A stretch of DNA of 64,000 nt from assembly GCA_947503835.1 (NCBI GenBank), contig CANNFM010000012.1, forward strand, positions 124,001 to 188,000, given 5' to 3'. Both the position numbers and the translations under genes were made by a program. Below are positions 27,029-34,930 of this stretch, piece by piece. The notes below the pieces were generated by a model, which made no database searches, was not told where the DNA came from, and saw only the letters and a program-made list of their open reading frames with translations. Numbering within the stretch: the stretch's first letter is position 1; each line of letters begins with the position of its first letter. The DNA comes from an uncultured Aquimarina sp. (GTDB lineage Bacteria > Bacteroidota > Bacteroidia > Flavobacteriales > Flavobacteriaceae).

Positions 27029-27460
27029 TCACTTTATTTTAACTTTGCCTCTTTTCTTTTTCAGAATGTTTCCTGTATAATTGAAGATGTTGGCTTTTAG
27101 TTCCCTGAAGTTTTTACAGAAATCATCAAACGTCATTTTCATCAATACATGCTCTTGATAGTAGGAATGATCATAAGAAATAAAATCAAATTCTAGCATA
27201 CCCCCTAGTACACTTTCATGTTTTCTGATACTTCGGTTTATGTTCTTTATTTCTTCTTCTGCTACTATGATTTGTTCTTTGTATTCTTGTAATCGTTCAA
27301 AGAGATTAGGTGTGTTTGGCTCAAACACATAAGAATTAAGTAATTGATTAATAAAGTGAATTTCTCTTTGAATAAATTGAAGGCTGGATTTCCAGTCTAA
27401 GATGTCGAGATGAATCTCTTTGAGTTCTTTTTCTAACGAAGGTCTGGCTGCAGTTTTCAT
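27029..27460 (-). CDS. Hypothetical helical/coiled-coil protein (143 aa)
   Basis: A probable coiled coil covers residues 5-90, with a conserved W-x-x-x-L-x-FI-x-x-E-x-x-F pattern shared with the protein at 25991-26434. No signal peptide or membrane segment is seen. The gene has its own CRP/FNR-type box and lies just upstream of hsp20. Function unknown. Confidence 0.65.
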   Translation of the reverse strand: MKTAARPSLEKELKEIHLDILDWKSSLQFIQREIHFINQLLNSYVFEPNTPNLFERLQEYKEQIIVAEEEIKNINRSIRKHESVLGGMLEFDFISYDHSYYQEHVLMKMTFDDFCKNFRELKANIFNYTGNILKKKRGKVKIK

Positions 27461-27484
27461 TTTTCTTAGTTTTAAGGCTGAAGA

Positions 27485-27527
27485 GTAATGTACCTAAATA
27501 CAAGCACTAAAAGAATGATAATTATCA
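27485..27527 (-). promoter_or_regulatory. CRP/FNR-type box 4 and -7 position
   Basis: TGATAATTATCA (27516-27527) is identical to boxes 1, 3 and 5. The octamer starting 29.5 bp downstream of its centre on the minus strand is TACATTAC (27492-27485), a weaker -7 match. The remainder of the gap up to 27683 shows nothing I recognise. Confidence 0.65.
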
Positions 27528-27683
27528 GGTTATAAGGGTTTTTGAAAAGAATTAAAATCTTAAACCTGGATTAAATATGCACCCAACTACACTATGCCCT
27601 TTCCCAGCAGATTTTTTTGTCTTCCGTACATAAAAATCAAATGTGTAACGTTTTTTTATCTGTCCCATATTTATATACTTATT

Positions 27684-27885
27684 TCCTGTAATAGTATATT
27701 ATTCTCCTGCAATAGTATATTACTCTCCTGCATCTATTTTATGTTTCCTGCATTATTATTATAGTCTCCTGCGACTTTTTTTATGATTCCTGCATATAAA
27801 TATGAGCGTCCTGCATGGCAGGACGCTCATATTTATATGCAGGAATAGATTTTTTTAATGCAGGAAACATAAAATAGATACAGGA
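27684..27885. repeat. 21-bp-phased TCCTGC array with inverted duplication
   Basis: TCCTG starts at 27684, 27705, 27726, 27746, 27767, 27788 and 27809, then its complement CAGGA at 27819, 27840, 27861 and 27881. Every step is 20 or 21 bp. Spacers are A/T-rich and only partly conserved. The centre is a perfect palindrome with 28-bp arms (27787-27814 and 27818-27845) around ATG. Outer units of the right arm mirror those of the left, but the left has one extra unit. It begins 32 bp past the stop of the beta-CASP gene. Not coding; function unknown. Confidence 0.85.
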
Positions 27886-27916
27886 GTAATGATATATACT
27901 TCAGAGATATTAAAAA

Positions 27917-29287
27917 TCAAAGCAGGATTTCTATTACTTCATACAATTTTGGAATATGTACCCTCCAGCGATAGGTATCTTGTATTTTTACCCGTAATGT
28001 ATCGGCAGCCGTGGCTTCACCATGAACCAAAAAGACTTTTTCGGGTATATTCTTGATCTTACTCATCCAGTCTAACAATTCTTGTTGATCTGCATGTGCA
28101 GATAGGCTTTCAATTTGATGAATTTTTGCGTTAACGGGATAATATTTTCCAAATAATTTGATTTCATGAGCTCCTTCTTGCAATAATCTTCCTCGGGTTC
28201 CTTCGGCCTGAAACCCTACCAGCACTACAGCTGTTGAATTATTGTCTATAAGCTGTTTTAGATAGGTAAGCACTCTGCCTCCTGTAACCATGCCACTACC
28301 TGCAATTACGATTTTAGGACGTGGGTTATCAATTACCTCCCAGGTTTCTTTGTATGAAGTTACAATATTGATATGATTGCAAATGGCATAATATTCGTTC
28401 ATTGATAATTTGTGCCAATCTGGAAAACTCTCAAAAACAGAAAGTACGTTATTACCCATCGGGCTATCTACATATATCGGAATATTAGGGATGCGGTTTT
28501 TTTGATACAATTTCCACAATATATACATAAGTACTTGTAATCTCTCTACGGCAAAAGAAGGGATAATCAAAGTGCCTTGTTCATAGAGTGTATTTTTGAT
28601 TAACTCAATTAATTTTTCTTCTACATCTTCATTGGGATGCAATGTATCACCATACGTACTTTCTACAAAAAGGTAATCTGCCCATTCTGGTTTTTCGGGA
28701 GGGCTAAGAAGTACGTCTTCCTTTCTACCTACATCTCCAGAAAACACGAAAACTTTTTCGTAGAGATCTAATTCTATATAGGTAGCTCCTATAATATGCC
28801 CATTGTATTTAAATCTATACTTGATGTTTTGGGACAAAGAGATCCAGGTGTCTTTTTCCTGATTTTTAAAATGTCGTATTGTTTTTTCGGCATCCTTTTC
28901 GGTATAAAAGGGCAAAGCGGGATCATGTTTTGAGTAGCCTTCTTTATTGGCCCTTTCGGCTTCTTCTTGATGTATTTTTGCACTATCTCTAAGGATAATT
29001 TCGGTTATGGCCAGAGTGGGTGCTGTTCCTATAATATCACCAGCAAACCCTTGTTTGATTAATCTTGGTAAATAGCCTGTATGATCTAAATGCCCATGTG
29101 TAAGCAATACAACATCAATTGCAGACACATCTATCGGTAAATTCTTCCAGTTTAGTTCTCGAAGTTCTTTGATGCCTTGAAACATACCACAATCGATAAG
29201 TATATTTTTATGTGGTGTTTCGATATAAAACTTTGATCCGGTTACGGTCCCAGCGGCACCCAGAAAATGAATTTTAACTGTTGGCAT
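27917..29287 (-). CDS. MBL-fold/beta-CASP RNA-type metallohydrolase
   Basis: The metallo-beta-lactamase core is clear: LTHGHLDHTGYLPRL near residue 62, GHIIGATYIELDLYEK, and FSGDVGRKED near 180. A beta-CASP insert follows (FVESTYGDTLHP, IPSFAVERLQVLMYIL, PMGNNVLSVFESF) and the C-terminal AHADQQELLDWMS and LVHGEATAADTLR motifs supply the late metal ligands. This is the CPSF73/YSH1-like nuclease family. It follows an ATP-cone/Mrr nuclease gene by 9 bp. Confidence 0.88.
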   Translation of the reverse strand: MPTVKIHFLGAAGTVTGSKFYIETPHKNILIDCGMFQGIKELRELNWKNLPIDVSAIDVVLLTHGHLDHTGYLPRLIKQGFAGDIIGTAPTLAITEIILRDSAKIHQEEAERANKEGYSKHDPALPFYTEKDAEKTIRHFKNQEKDTWISLSQNIKYRFKYNGHIIGATYIELDLYEKVFVFSGDVGRKEDVLLSPPEKPEWADYLFVESTYGDTLHPNEDVEEKLIELIKNTLYEQGTLIIPSFAVERLQVLMYILWKLYQKNRIPNIPIYVDSPMGNNVLSVFESFPDWHKLSMNEYYAICNHINIVTSYKETWEVIDNPRPKIVIAGSGMVTGGRVLTYLKQLIDNNSTAVVLVGFQAEGTRGRLLQEGAHEIKLFGKYYPVNAKIHQIESLSAHADQQELLDWMSKIKNIPEKVFLVHGEATAADTLRVKIQDTYRWRVHIPKLYEVIEILL

Positions 29288-29296
29288 AATGGTTAT

Positions 29297-30139
29297 TTAG
29301 ATATTACATAACATTTTAATTTCTTCAAGAATATTGTGTTTTCGTTGTTCGGAAACTCCCAAATGGTCAAGATAGAATACATCATTAATAAGCTGCTTGC
29401 ACAAAACAACATCTCGGCTTAGTAAAAACTGTTTTTCACGACGGGTTAATCGCGTAGAAACGGTTATGGGATACAATCCTAATCGATCAATCCTATCCTT
29501 GATACCATTTTCATTAGGGTGGTCCCAACTTAGCAGATACAAGCCTGCACACTCTCCAAACAAAATGGCATCTTTGGTAAAACGTGTATTGGTTACTACC
29601 CATCCTTGATCAGGAGTCATTTTGCCATTATTTTGTTCATGATTAAAGGTTATAATATCCTGATACCTTGAATGGATGTATAGAGGAACTTTTACATTAC
29701 AATTGCGCCCTTCTTCGCTGTGAAATTTACACTCAATCACAAGATAATTATTATTTTTTCTGGCAGTAACGTCGACCTCATGGGATACACATTTACCCTG
29801 AAGAATTTGGCCAACCGCTACATCATATCCTGAGTATTTCATAATTGCTGCGACAAACTTCTCAAAGGGGAAACCCGTGGGTCCCAGCTCATAGATTGCT
29901 TTTTTGAGCTTATACTTTGATGCAAAAACAGATCTTTTCTTTTTGAGTAAAGCAAAAGCTCGATTGTAAATCTCTTTAGTAGAAATGTCTTGGTACAATT
30001 CATCTCTAACGACATTCAGAATTTGTTTAACAGTATCGTCATCTGCACCGCTGCGTAGTAAAGAATTACGAAGCTTATGAATTGAAAACTTAGTTCTTTC
30101 TCCCGAAGATTTAATAATATCAAGGTCTTGGTTTTGCAT
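29297..30139 (-). CDS. ATP-cone plus Mrr-type restriction-endonuclease-fold protein
   Basis: Residues 1-90 resemble an ATP-cone nucleotide-binding domain (DIIKSSGERTKFSIHKLRNS and KEIYNRAFALLKKK). Residues 100-220 match the PD-(D/E)xK fold of Mrr-like nucleases, with GPTGFPFEKFVAAIMKYSG, HEVDVTARK and LVIECKFH giving the D and E-x-K catalytic set. It may be a nucleotide-gated nuclease. It shares a transcript with the beta-CASP gene and has no CRP/FNR-type box. Confidence 0.8.
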   Translation of the reverse strand: MQNQDLDIIKSSGERTKFSIHKLRNSLLRSGADDDTVKQILNVVRDELYQDISTKEIYNRAFALLKKKRSVFASKYKLKKAIYELGPTGFPFEKFVAAIMKYSGYDVAVGQILQGKCVSHEVDVTARKNNNYLVIECKFHSEEGRNCNVKVPLYIHSRYQDIITFNHEQNNGKMTPDQGWVVTNTRFTKDAILFGECAGLYLLSWDHPNENGIKDRIDRLGLYPITVSTRLTRREKQFLLSRDVVLCKQLINDVFYLDHLGVSEQRKHNILEEIKMLCNI

Positions 30140-30171
30140 GAGGTAGAAGTTTTACACCTGGAGTAATGAAA

Positions 30172-30374
30172 TAACGCGAGGTTTTATATAAAATTTATTG
30201 ATACTTAGTTGTTGCAAACTAAAGTAGTCCCTTCTCCCTCTGGGAGAAGTTTAGAGCCTGTGCTGAACTTGATTCAGTAATGAGGGTTTCATAGTATTTC
30301 CCTCACCTTAATCCTCTCCCAGAGGGAGAGGAAACTCAAAAGATTAAATTCATTTTATATAAAACCTCGCGTTA
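30172..30374. repeat. MITE-like element with 23-bp perfect terminal inverted repeats
   Basis: Arms 30172-30194 (TAACGCGAGGTTTTATATAA...) and 30352-30374 are exact reverse complements bounding a 203-bp element. Inside are two smaller hairpins, CTTCTCCC-TCT-GGGAGAAG (30231-30249) and CCTCTCCC-AGA-GGGAGAGG (30313-30331). Their sequence relates it to copies at 49751 and 51039. No clear target-site duplication was seen. Confidence 0.75.
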
Positions 30375-30406
30375 ACTAGAAATAATCAATCCCATCGAAT
30401 CGGTGT

Positions 30407-30832
30407 TCAACCAACTCTCTGCGTATTTGTTTTGAAGTATTCTCTCACCAGAGCCTTTGTTTGATTATCACTCATACTATCGGCTTTAAGTACATCTTTT
30501 ACCTTCATACTAATGTCCTTGTTATTCTCTTTTAATTCTGTATAGAACTTCTCTCCAGCTTGTGCAGGTCCAAAAATTACAATGCTATCGGCATCTTTAA
30601 TAAGCGGAATAATCTCAGCAAAATAATTCCTGAACTGGTGTTTTTCGCGTTCTAGAAATTTACTATCATGCACTACATCCTGAGGCCCTCCTTTAAACCG
30701 AGTTCCAGATCCACCATGAATACGAAAGTCTTCAATGTTTGATAAAATTGTAATCATGTCTTCCCCATCTTCATTTACAGTAATAATATGGGCTTTTTCT
30801 TTATCCATCCAGATTCCTATGTTCTTATTCAT
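30407..30832 (-). CDS. Hypothetical protein, possibly eRF1/host-attachment-like fold
   Basis: The 141-residue protein opens with IGIWMDKEKAHIITVNEDGE and has VIFGPAQAGEKFYTEL near residue 85, then MSDNQTKALVREYF. These are reminiscent of bacterial eRF1-domain/host attachment proteins, but the assignment is tentative. It is the last gene of a USP operon (11-bp gap). Confidence 0.6.
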   Translation of the reverse strand: MNKNIGIWMDKEKAHIITVNEDGEDMITILSNIEDFRIHGGSGTRFKGGPQDVVHDSKFLEREKHQFRNYFAEIIPLIKDADSIVIFGPAQAGEKFYTELKENNKDISMKVKDVLKADSMSDNQTKALVREYFKTNTQRVG

Positions 30833-30843
30833 CTTCTTTCTTT

Positions 30844-31695
30844 TTAATTTCTTAAATCGTGTAATGCTAATACCGGCACTTTGGCATATCTCCCTAAACT
30901 CTTAACCATCGGCTTAGAAAATATACTACCAAAGAAACTGTGTCTTCTATTAAAAAAAGTGATCATATCACTTTCTCTGCTTTCTACAAAACAGCGTACG
31001 GCGGATTGCGGGTCGACATTGCTTACTATATGAAAGGTATGTGGCAATCCATTAAAACTCTCGCTAAGTAACTTTTTATTATTCTCCTGTTCATCATCAA
31101 GAGGGTCTCCATCTGAGGCATATAAAACCCGAATTGCCGCAGTGCTCATTTTTGCTGCTTCGATGATATCCTGAAGCTCACGGCGTTTAAAATTCATTCT
31201 ATAATCGGTAGGAAACACAATCTCTTTAAGATCTTTATAACTGGCTTCTTCGGGTATAGCCATAACCGGACAGTTTCTGGATTTTTCCATAACCATAACG
31301 GTATTACTTCCAAAGACAACATCTCTAGCACCAGTAGCTCCTTTTGTTCCCATTATAATCATCTGGATATCTTCTTTGTCTACAAGATCTTTGATAGCAT
31401 CTAATAAGCTATTAAATTGAGACACCATAAAGAATTTATGATTAGGATTATCATCTCTAAAAGTTAATCGTTCAAGAATTCTACCTAGACCTTTTTCTGA
31501 TTTCTCTTTGGCTTCTTCGTAAATCTTTTCTCCAGGTTCTGGCACCATCATACTTTCTAAAGCATAACCGGTAGCATTAAATGCATTAAGCACATAAAAA
31601 TCACATACTTCATTTTTATAAAGCTCTATGGCATATTGAATAGCATTCCAGGCATTTCTTGAGAAATCGGTAGGTAATAAAATCTTCTTTTTCAT
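30844..31695 (-). CDS. Two-domain universal stress protein
   Basis: The N-terminal UspA domain (ILLPTDFSRNAWNAIQYAIE) has MGTKGATGARDVVFGSNT, matching the ATP-binding G-2x-G-9x-G-S-N pattern. The C-terminal half is a divergent UspA domain. It is the last of six consecutive USP genes and is followed by the eRF1-like gene. Its own box lies at 31755-31766, where it shares a stop codon with the upstream USP. Confidence 0.9.
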   Translation of the reverse strand: MKKKILLPTDFSRNAWNAIQYAIELYKNEVCDFYVLNAFNATGYALESMMVPEPGEKIYEEAKEKSEKGLGRILERLTFRDDNPNHKFFMVSQFNSLLDAIKDLVDKEDIQMIIMGTKGATGARDVVFGSNTVMVMEKSRNCPVMAIPEEASYKDLKEIVFPTDYRMNFKRRELQDIIEAAKMSTAAIRVLYASDGDPLDDEQENNKKLLSESFNGLPHTFHIVSNVDPQSAVRCFVESRESDMITFFNRRHSFFGSIFSKPMVKSLGRYAKVPVLALHDLRN

Positions 31696-31723
31696 GAGTC
31701 AAATTTTAAAAGTTTATGTGTGA

Positions 31724-31766
31724 TAAATGTACATGTATGTTTGAGTCAGAACAATGATAATTATCA
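31724..31766 (-). promoter_or_regulatory. CRP/FNR-type box 5 and -7 box, USP at 30844
   Basis: TGATAATTATCA (31755-31766) lies 29.5 bp (centre) upstream of TACATTTA on the minus strand (31731-31724). The TGA at 31764-31766, read on the minus strand, is also the stop codon of the preceding USP gene. Confidence 0.75.
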
Positions 31767-32612
31767 GCTCGCTGTAGGGATTACCAAAAATGGTATCGTT
31801 GCCCTAAAGCCTACTTTTTTTACCACTGATGCATGGGTCATGCTTTCTATTAAACTATATCTATAGCGCAACATAGTTAACATATTAATATTCATTTTGT
31901 CTATAAACGTATTGATTACTTCGGCTTTATGATTAAACTGTGACACCCAGTGTACACTATATTCAAAACCCTTAAAGTGTTCCTTGAGTTTCTTAAAATT
32001 ATGCTCTTGTACTTCATCCAATTTTTCGTCTTCATGAATATGCATAATTCTGATATTTGAATCAAATAAAGATACTATCTCCAAAAGCGGGGTTAATTCT
32101 TCTTTACTATAAAACCGTCTAAAATCTGTAGCAAAAGCAATCTCTACAGGCTTTTCAAAATCAAACTCATTAGGAACAGAGAGCACAGGACAACTTTTGA
32201 TTTTCTGAATTACTTTTACCGTATTGCTTCCTATAAAGATTTCTTTAATTCCACTTGCTCCTTTTGTTCCCATAACTACCAGATCTATATCGTTGCTTTT
32301 GATCTTTTTATTTATGGTTTCTGACAAATCTTTGGAAACCGAAATGGTTTCAAACGTATGATTAAATTCATCTGTATCTCTTACAATAGCATGAAAAGTC
32401 TCGGTTAGTTTGTCTTGTGACTCATTACTCAATTGTTGATACAATAGATCCCCTTTGGTGGTATCTATTCTACTAGTCAAAACCGGAGTATTTACATCAA
32501 AGGTATTCAAGATATAAAACTGGCAGTCCTGATTTTGGAATAAGCGCGTAGCATAGAAAAGTGCACTATATGCATTATCCGAAAAATCTGTAGGAACAAG
32601 TATTCGTTTCAT
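31764..32612 (-). CDS. Two-domain universal stress protein
   Basis: The first domain starts ILVPTDFSDNAYSALFYATR and has MGTKGASGIKEIFIGSNT, an intact ATP-binding motif. The closest neighbour is the short USP at 32641, with which it shares much of domain 1, indicating tandem duplication. It probably shares a transcript with that gene (28-bp gap). The stop codon is embedded in CRP/FNR-type box 5. Confidence 0.9.
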   Translation of the reverse strand: MKRILVPTDFSDNAYSALFYATRLFQNQDCQFYILNTFDVNTPVLTSRIDTTKGDLLYQQLSNESQDKLTETFHAIVRDTDEFNHTFETISVSKDLSETINKKIKSNDIDLVVMGTKGASGIKEIFIGSNTVKVIQKIKSCPVLSVPNEFDFEKPVEIAFATDFRRFYSKEELTPLLEIVSLFDSNIRIMHIHEDEKLDEVQEHNFKKLKEHFKGFEYSVHWVSQFNHKAEVINTFIDKMNINMLTMLRYRYSLIESMTHASVVKKVGFRATIPFLVIPTAS

Positions 32613-32640
32613 TGCTTTTGATTTTAATTAGTTAATGTTG

Positions 32641-33117
32641 TTACATAGAATGTTCTTTAGAAATAGTAGCCTTAAGAGGTTCTTCGAAATTAAATTCATC
32701 AGGCACTGCAAGTACCGGGCAGCACTTAATTTTTTGAATTACATTAGAAGTAGTACTACCTATAAAAAACCCTTTGGCTCCTGTAGCTCCTTTGGTACCC
32801 ATTACTATAAGATCTATGCCTTTATCTTTGACTGTTTTTTCTATAGTTTCTAGTAATTTTTCTGTAGTTGAAATACTCTCGAAAGAATGATCATAATCTT
32901 CGGTATCCCTCACTATGGAATGTAGTATTTCTGTTAACTTTTCTTTGGATTCATTGATTAATTGCGAATCTCCATGACCAGATATAATTGCTGGATCTGG
33001 ATCTAGAGTATTCAAAATAAGAAATCGACATGGTTCATTCTTAAAAAGGCGTGTAGCATAATAAAGAGCGCTATAAGCATTATCCGAAAAATCGGTTGGT
33101 ACCAGTATGTTTTTCAT
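32641..33117 (-). CDS. Single-domain universal stress protein (158 aa, truncated form)
   Basis: This protein matches domain 1 of the neighbouring USP (ILVPTDFSDNAYSALYYATR) but stops where domain 2 would begin (EFNFEEPLKATISKEHSM). The motif GATGAKGFFIGSTT has Thr in place of the usual Asn after G-S. It probably arose by duplication and loss of the second domain. The gene begins an operon with its own box at 33175. Confidence 0.88.
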   Translation of the reverse strand: MKNILVPTDFSDNAYSALYYATRLFKNEPCRFLILNTLDPDPAIISGHGDSQLINESKEKLTEILHSIVRDTEDYDHSFESISTTEKLLETIEKTVKDKGIDLIVMGTKGATGAKGFFIGSTTSNVIQKIKCCPVLAVPDEFNFEEPLKATISKEHSM

Positions 33118-33143
33118 GATCTTAGTTTTATAAATTATGTAGA

Positions 33144-33186
33144 CAAAACTAGTTTCAAAACATGACTAATACTATGACAATTCTCA
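33144..33186 (-). promoter_or_regulatory. CRP/FNR-type box 6 and perfect -7 box
   Basis: On the minus strand the box reads TGAGAATTGTCA (33186-33175), the weakest match of the set. TAGTTTTG (33151-33144), a perfect -7 box, lies at the common 29.5-bp spacing. The box's first TGA is the stop codon of the upstream USP. Confidence 0.7.
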
Positions 33187-34032
33187 GTTATCTGAAGGAA
33201 TAACCAAAAAAGGAATGGAGGTATGAAATGTAAGTTTTTTGATCACTGCTTCTCTGGTTAATCGCTCAATAAAACTATGTTCATAATTGATCATTACCAG
33301 AATATCTATATCTAGTTCTTCTATGAATGCCTGGATAGCCTTTTCTAAAGTAGAGAAATCTTGAATTACATGAAAGTCGTGTTTCACAGTTTTAAAATAC
33401 TGTTCTAATGCGCTAGAATTATAATGCTGAACTTTATTTAGTTGGGGCTTATCATATACGTGCACCATTCTTACAGTTGCATTCTGACTCTTAGCGAGAT
33501 TAACTATGGGTTTTATTTCGGATTTATAATACAATCTTTCGAAATTTGTTGCAAAGGCAATTGCTGAAATTTCTTTAAAAAATGATTCATCTGGAACCAC
33601 CAAAATTGGACAATCATCAATATTTCTTATCACTTTTTGTGTATTACTGCCTAGAAAAATTTCTTTAGCTCCCGTAGCGCCTTTTGTACCTATAATAATC
33701 AAATCAAAATGATCATTTTCAACCACTTCTTCCATTATTTTGATGAATTTTCCTGATTTTGAAATGGTCTTAAAAACATGAGCAGGATCTGGTGTAGCAT
33801 TACTAATATCGTCTAGTATCATTTTTAATCCTTCTAGGGAATCTTCTTTAATGATATCATATAAACGCCCCACCTTTTGAGAGCTTTGAGTGGTTAACAA
33901 TTGTATTGGTTTTAATTCATGCGTATTTAAAATATGAAACTCACAAGAGATATCCTTATACAGCTCCATGGCATATAATATGGTATTCCATGCATTATCA
34001 GAAAAATCGGTCGGAATCAGAATTCGTTTCAT
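33184..34032 (-). CDS. Two-domain universal stress protein
   Basis: Domain 1 (ILIPTDFSDNAWNTILYAME) has IGTKGATGAKEIFLGSNT, keeping the ATP-binding pattern. Domain 2 is divergent. It is third in the operon that starts with the USP at 34931 (27-bp gap from the one before). Its stop overlaps box 6 for the next USP. Confidence 0.9.
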   Translation of the reverse strand: MKRILIPTDFSDNAWNTILYAMELYKDISCEFHILNTHELKPIQLLTTQSSQKVGRLYDIIKEDSLEGLKMILDDISNATPDPAHVFKTISKSGKFIKIMEEVVENDHFDLIIIGTKGATGAKEIFLGSNTQKVIRNIDDCPILVVPDESFFKEISAIAFATNFERLYYKSEIKPIVNLAKSQNATVRMVHVYDKPQLNKVQHYNSSALEQYFKTVKHDFHVIQDFSTLEKAIQAFIEELDIDILVMINYEHSFIERLTREAVIKKLTFHTSIPFLVIPSDN

Positions 34033-34059
34033 TTGTTTTGCTTTTTTTATTATTTCAGA

Positions 34060-34911
34060 CTAATGCATCTTCTTTTCTGAAGGAATGACTAGAAATGGAA
34101 TATTAGTATGGTATGCGATCTGATTGATTACAGGTTTAAAAAGAAGGTTTTCAAAAAATGAGTGCTTATTATGGATCATGATCAATAAATTAATTTTATA
34201 TTTTTTCTGAAAATCCTCTACAGCCTCTAATACGTCTACCCCCTCTGCCATATGAAACACATGAGCATTTCCTTTAAAATACTCATCCAAAAAGTTCTTG
34301 ACTTTTTCTTGTTTATCATTTAATGGAACTCCGTAGTATGCATTTAAAATATTAAGCCGGCATACATGCTTATCGCAGATCTCCTTCACAAAAGGTAAAA
34401 AAGGATTATTTGTACTAAGGTTATAATCTGTAGGAAATAATATATCCTTTGGCTCTTCATAGTCAAATCCAGAAGGAACTGCCATCACAGGACATTTCAC
34501 CTTTTTAATAGTATACATGGTATGCGTACCAATAAAAACTTCTTTGGCACCCGTAGCTCCTTTGGTTCCCATGACCAAAAGATCAATATTGTATTTATCT
34601 ATAACTTCTTTAACCTCTCCTATTAAGGTGTTAAAAGCCGATAATCTCACAAACTCATGTTTCGGGTTATTAAACTCTTTTTTGATCCTTTCTTCTGTTG
34701 CCTCTATTTCTCTTTTCGAATTCATCAAGGCTACGTCTTCTAAACCATAAGGCATAGGCGTTTCTACAAGATATCCCACATTATAAGAAACCGGAGTAAA
34801 TGTGTTTAACAAATAAAAAGTAGTGTGATCCTGTTTAAAAAAATGCATTGCATATCTAATCGCATTGTATGCATTCTCTGAAAAATCGGTGGGTAATAGT
34901 ATGCGTTTCAT
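34060..34911 (-). CDS. Two-domain universal stress protein
   Basis: Domain 1 (ILLPTDFSENAYNAIRYAMH) contains MGTKGATGAKEVFIGTHT, where the usual S/T-N pair reads T-H, so nucleotide binding may differ from its paralogues. It lies 19 bp after the first gene of the operon and 27 bp before the next. Confidence 0.9.
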   Translation of the reverse strand: MKRILLPTDFSENAYNAIRYAMHFFKQDHTTFYLLNTFTPVSYNVGYLVETPMPYGLEDVALMNSKREIEATEERIKKEFNNPKHEFVRLSAFNTLIGEVKEVIDKYNIDLLVMGTKGATGAKEVFIGTHTMYTIKKVKCPVMAVPSGFDYEEPKDILFPTDYNLSTNNPFLPFVKEICDKHVCRLNILNAYYGVPLNDKQEKVKNFLDEYFKGNAHVFHMAEGVDVLEAVEDFQKKYKINLLIMIHNKHSFFENLLFKPVINQIAYHTNIPFLVIPSEKKMH

Positions 34912-34930
34912 TTCTTTATATTTAATATTC

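Noticed and set aside
27684..27885. CRISPR-like regular spacing
   Set aside because: Only six bases per 21-bp unit are conserved, orientation flips in the middle and no cas gene is nearby.
29297..30139. NrdR or ribonucleotide reductase because of the ATP cone
   Set aside because: The rest of the protein has a PD-(D/E)xK nuclease pattern and no zinc ribbon or reductase domain.
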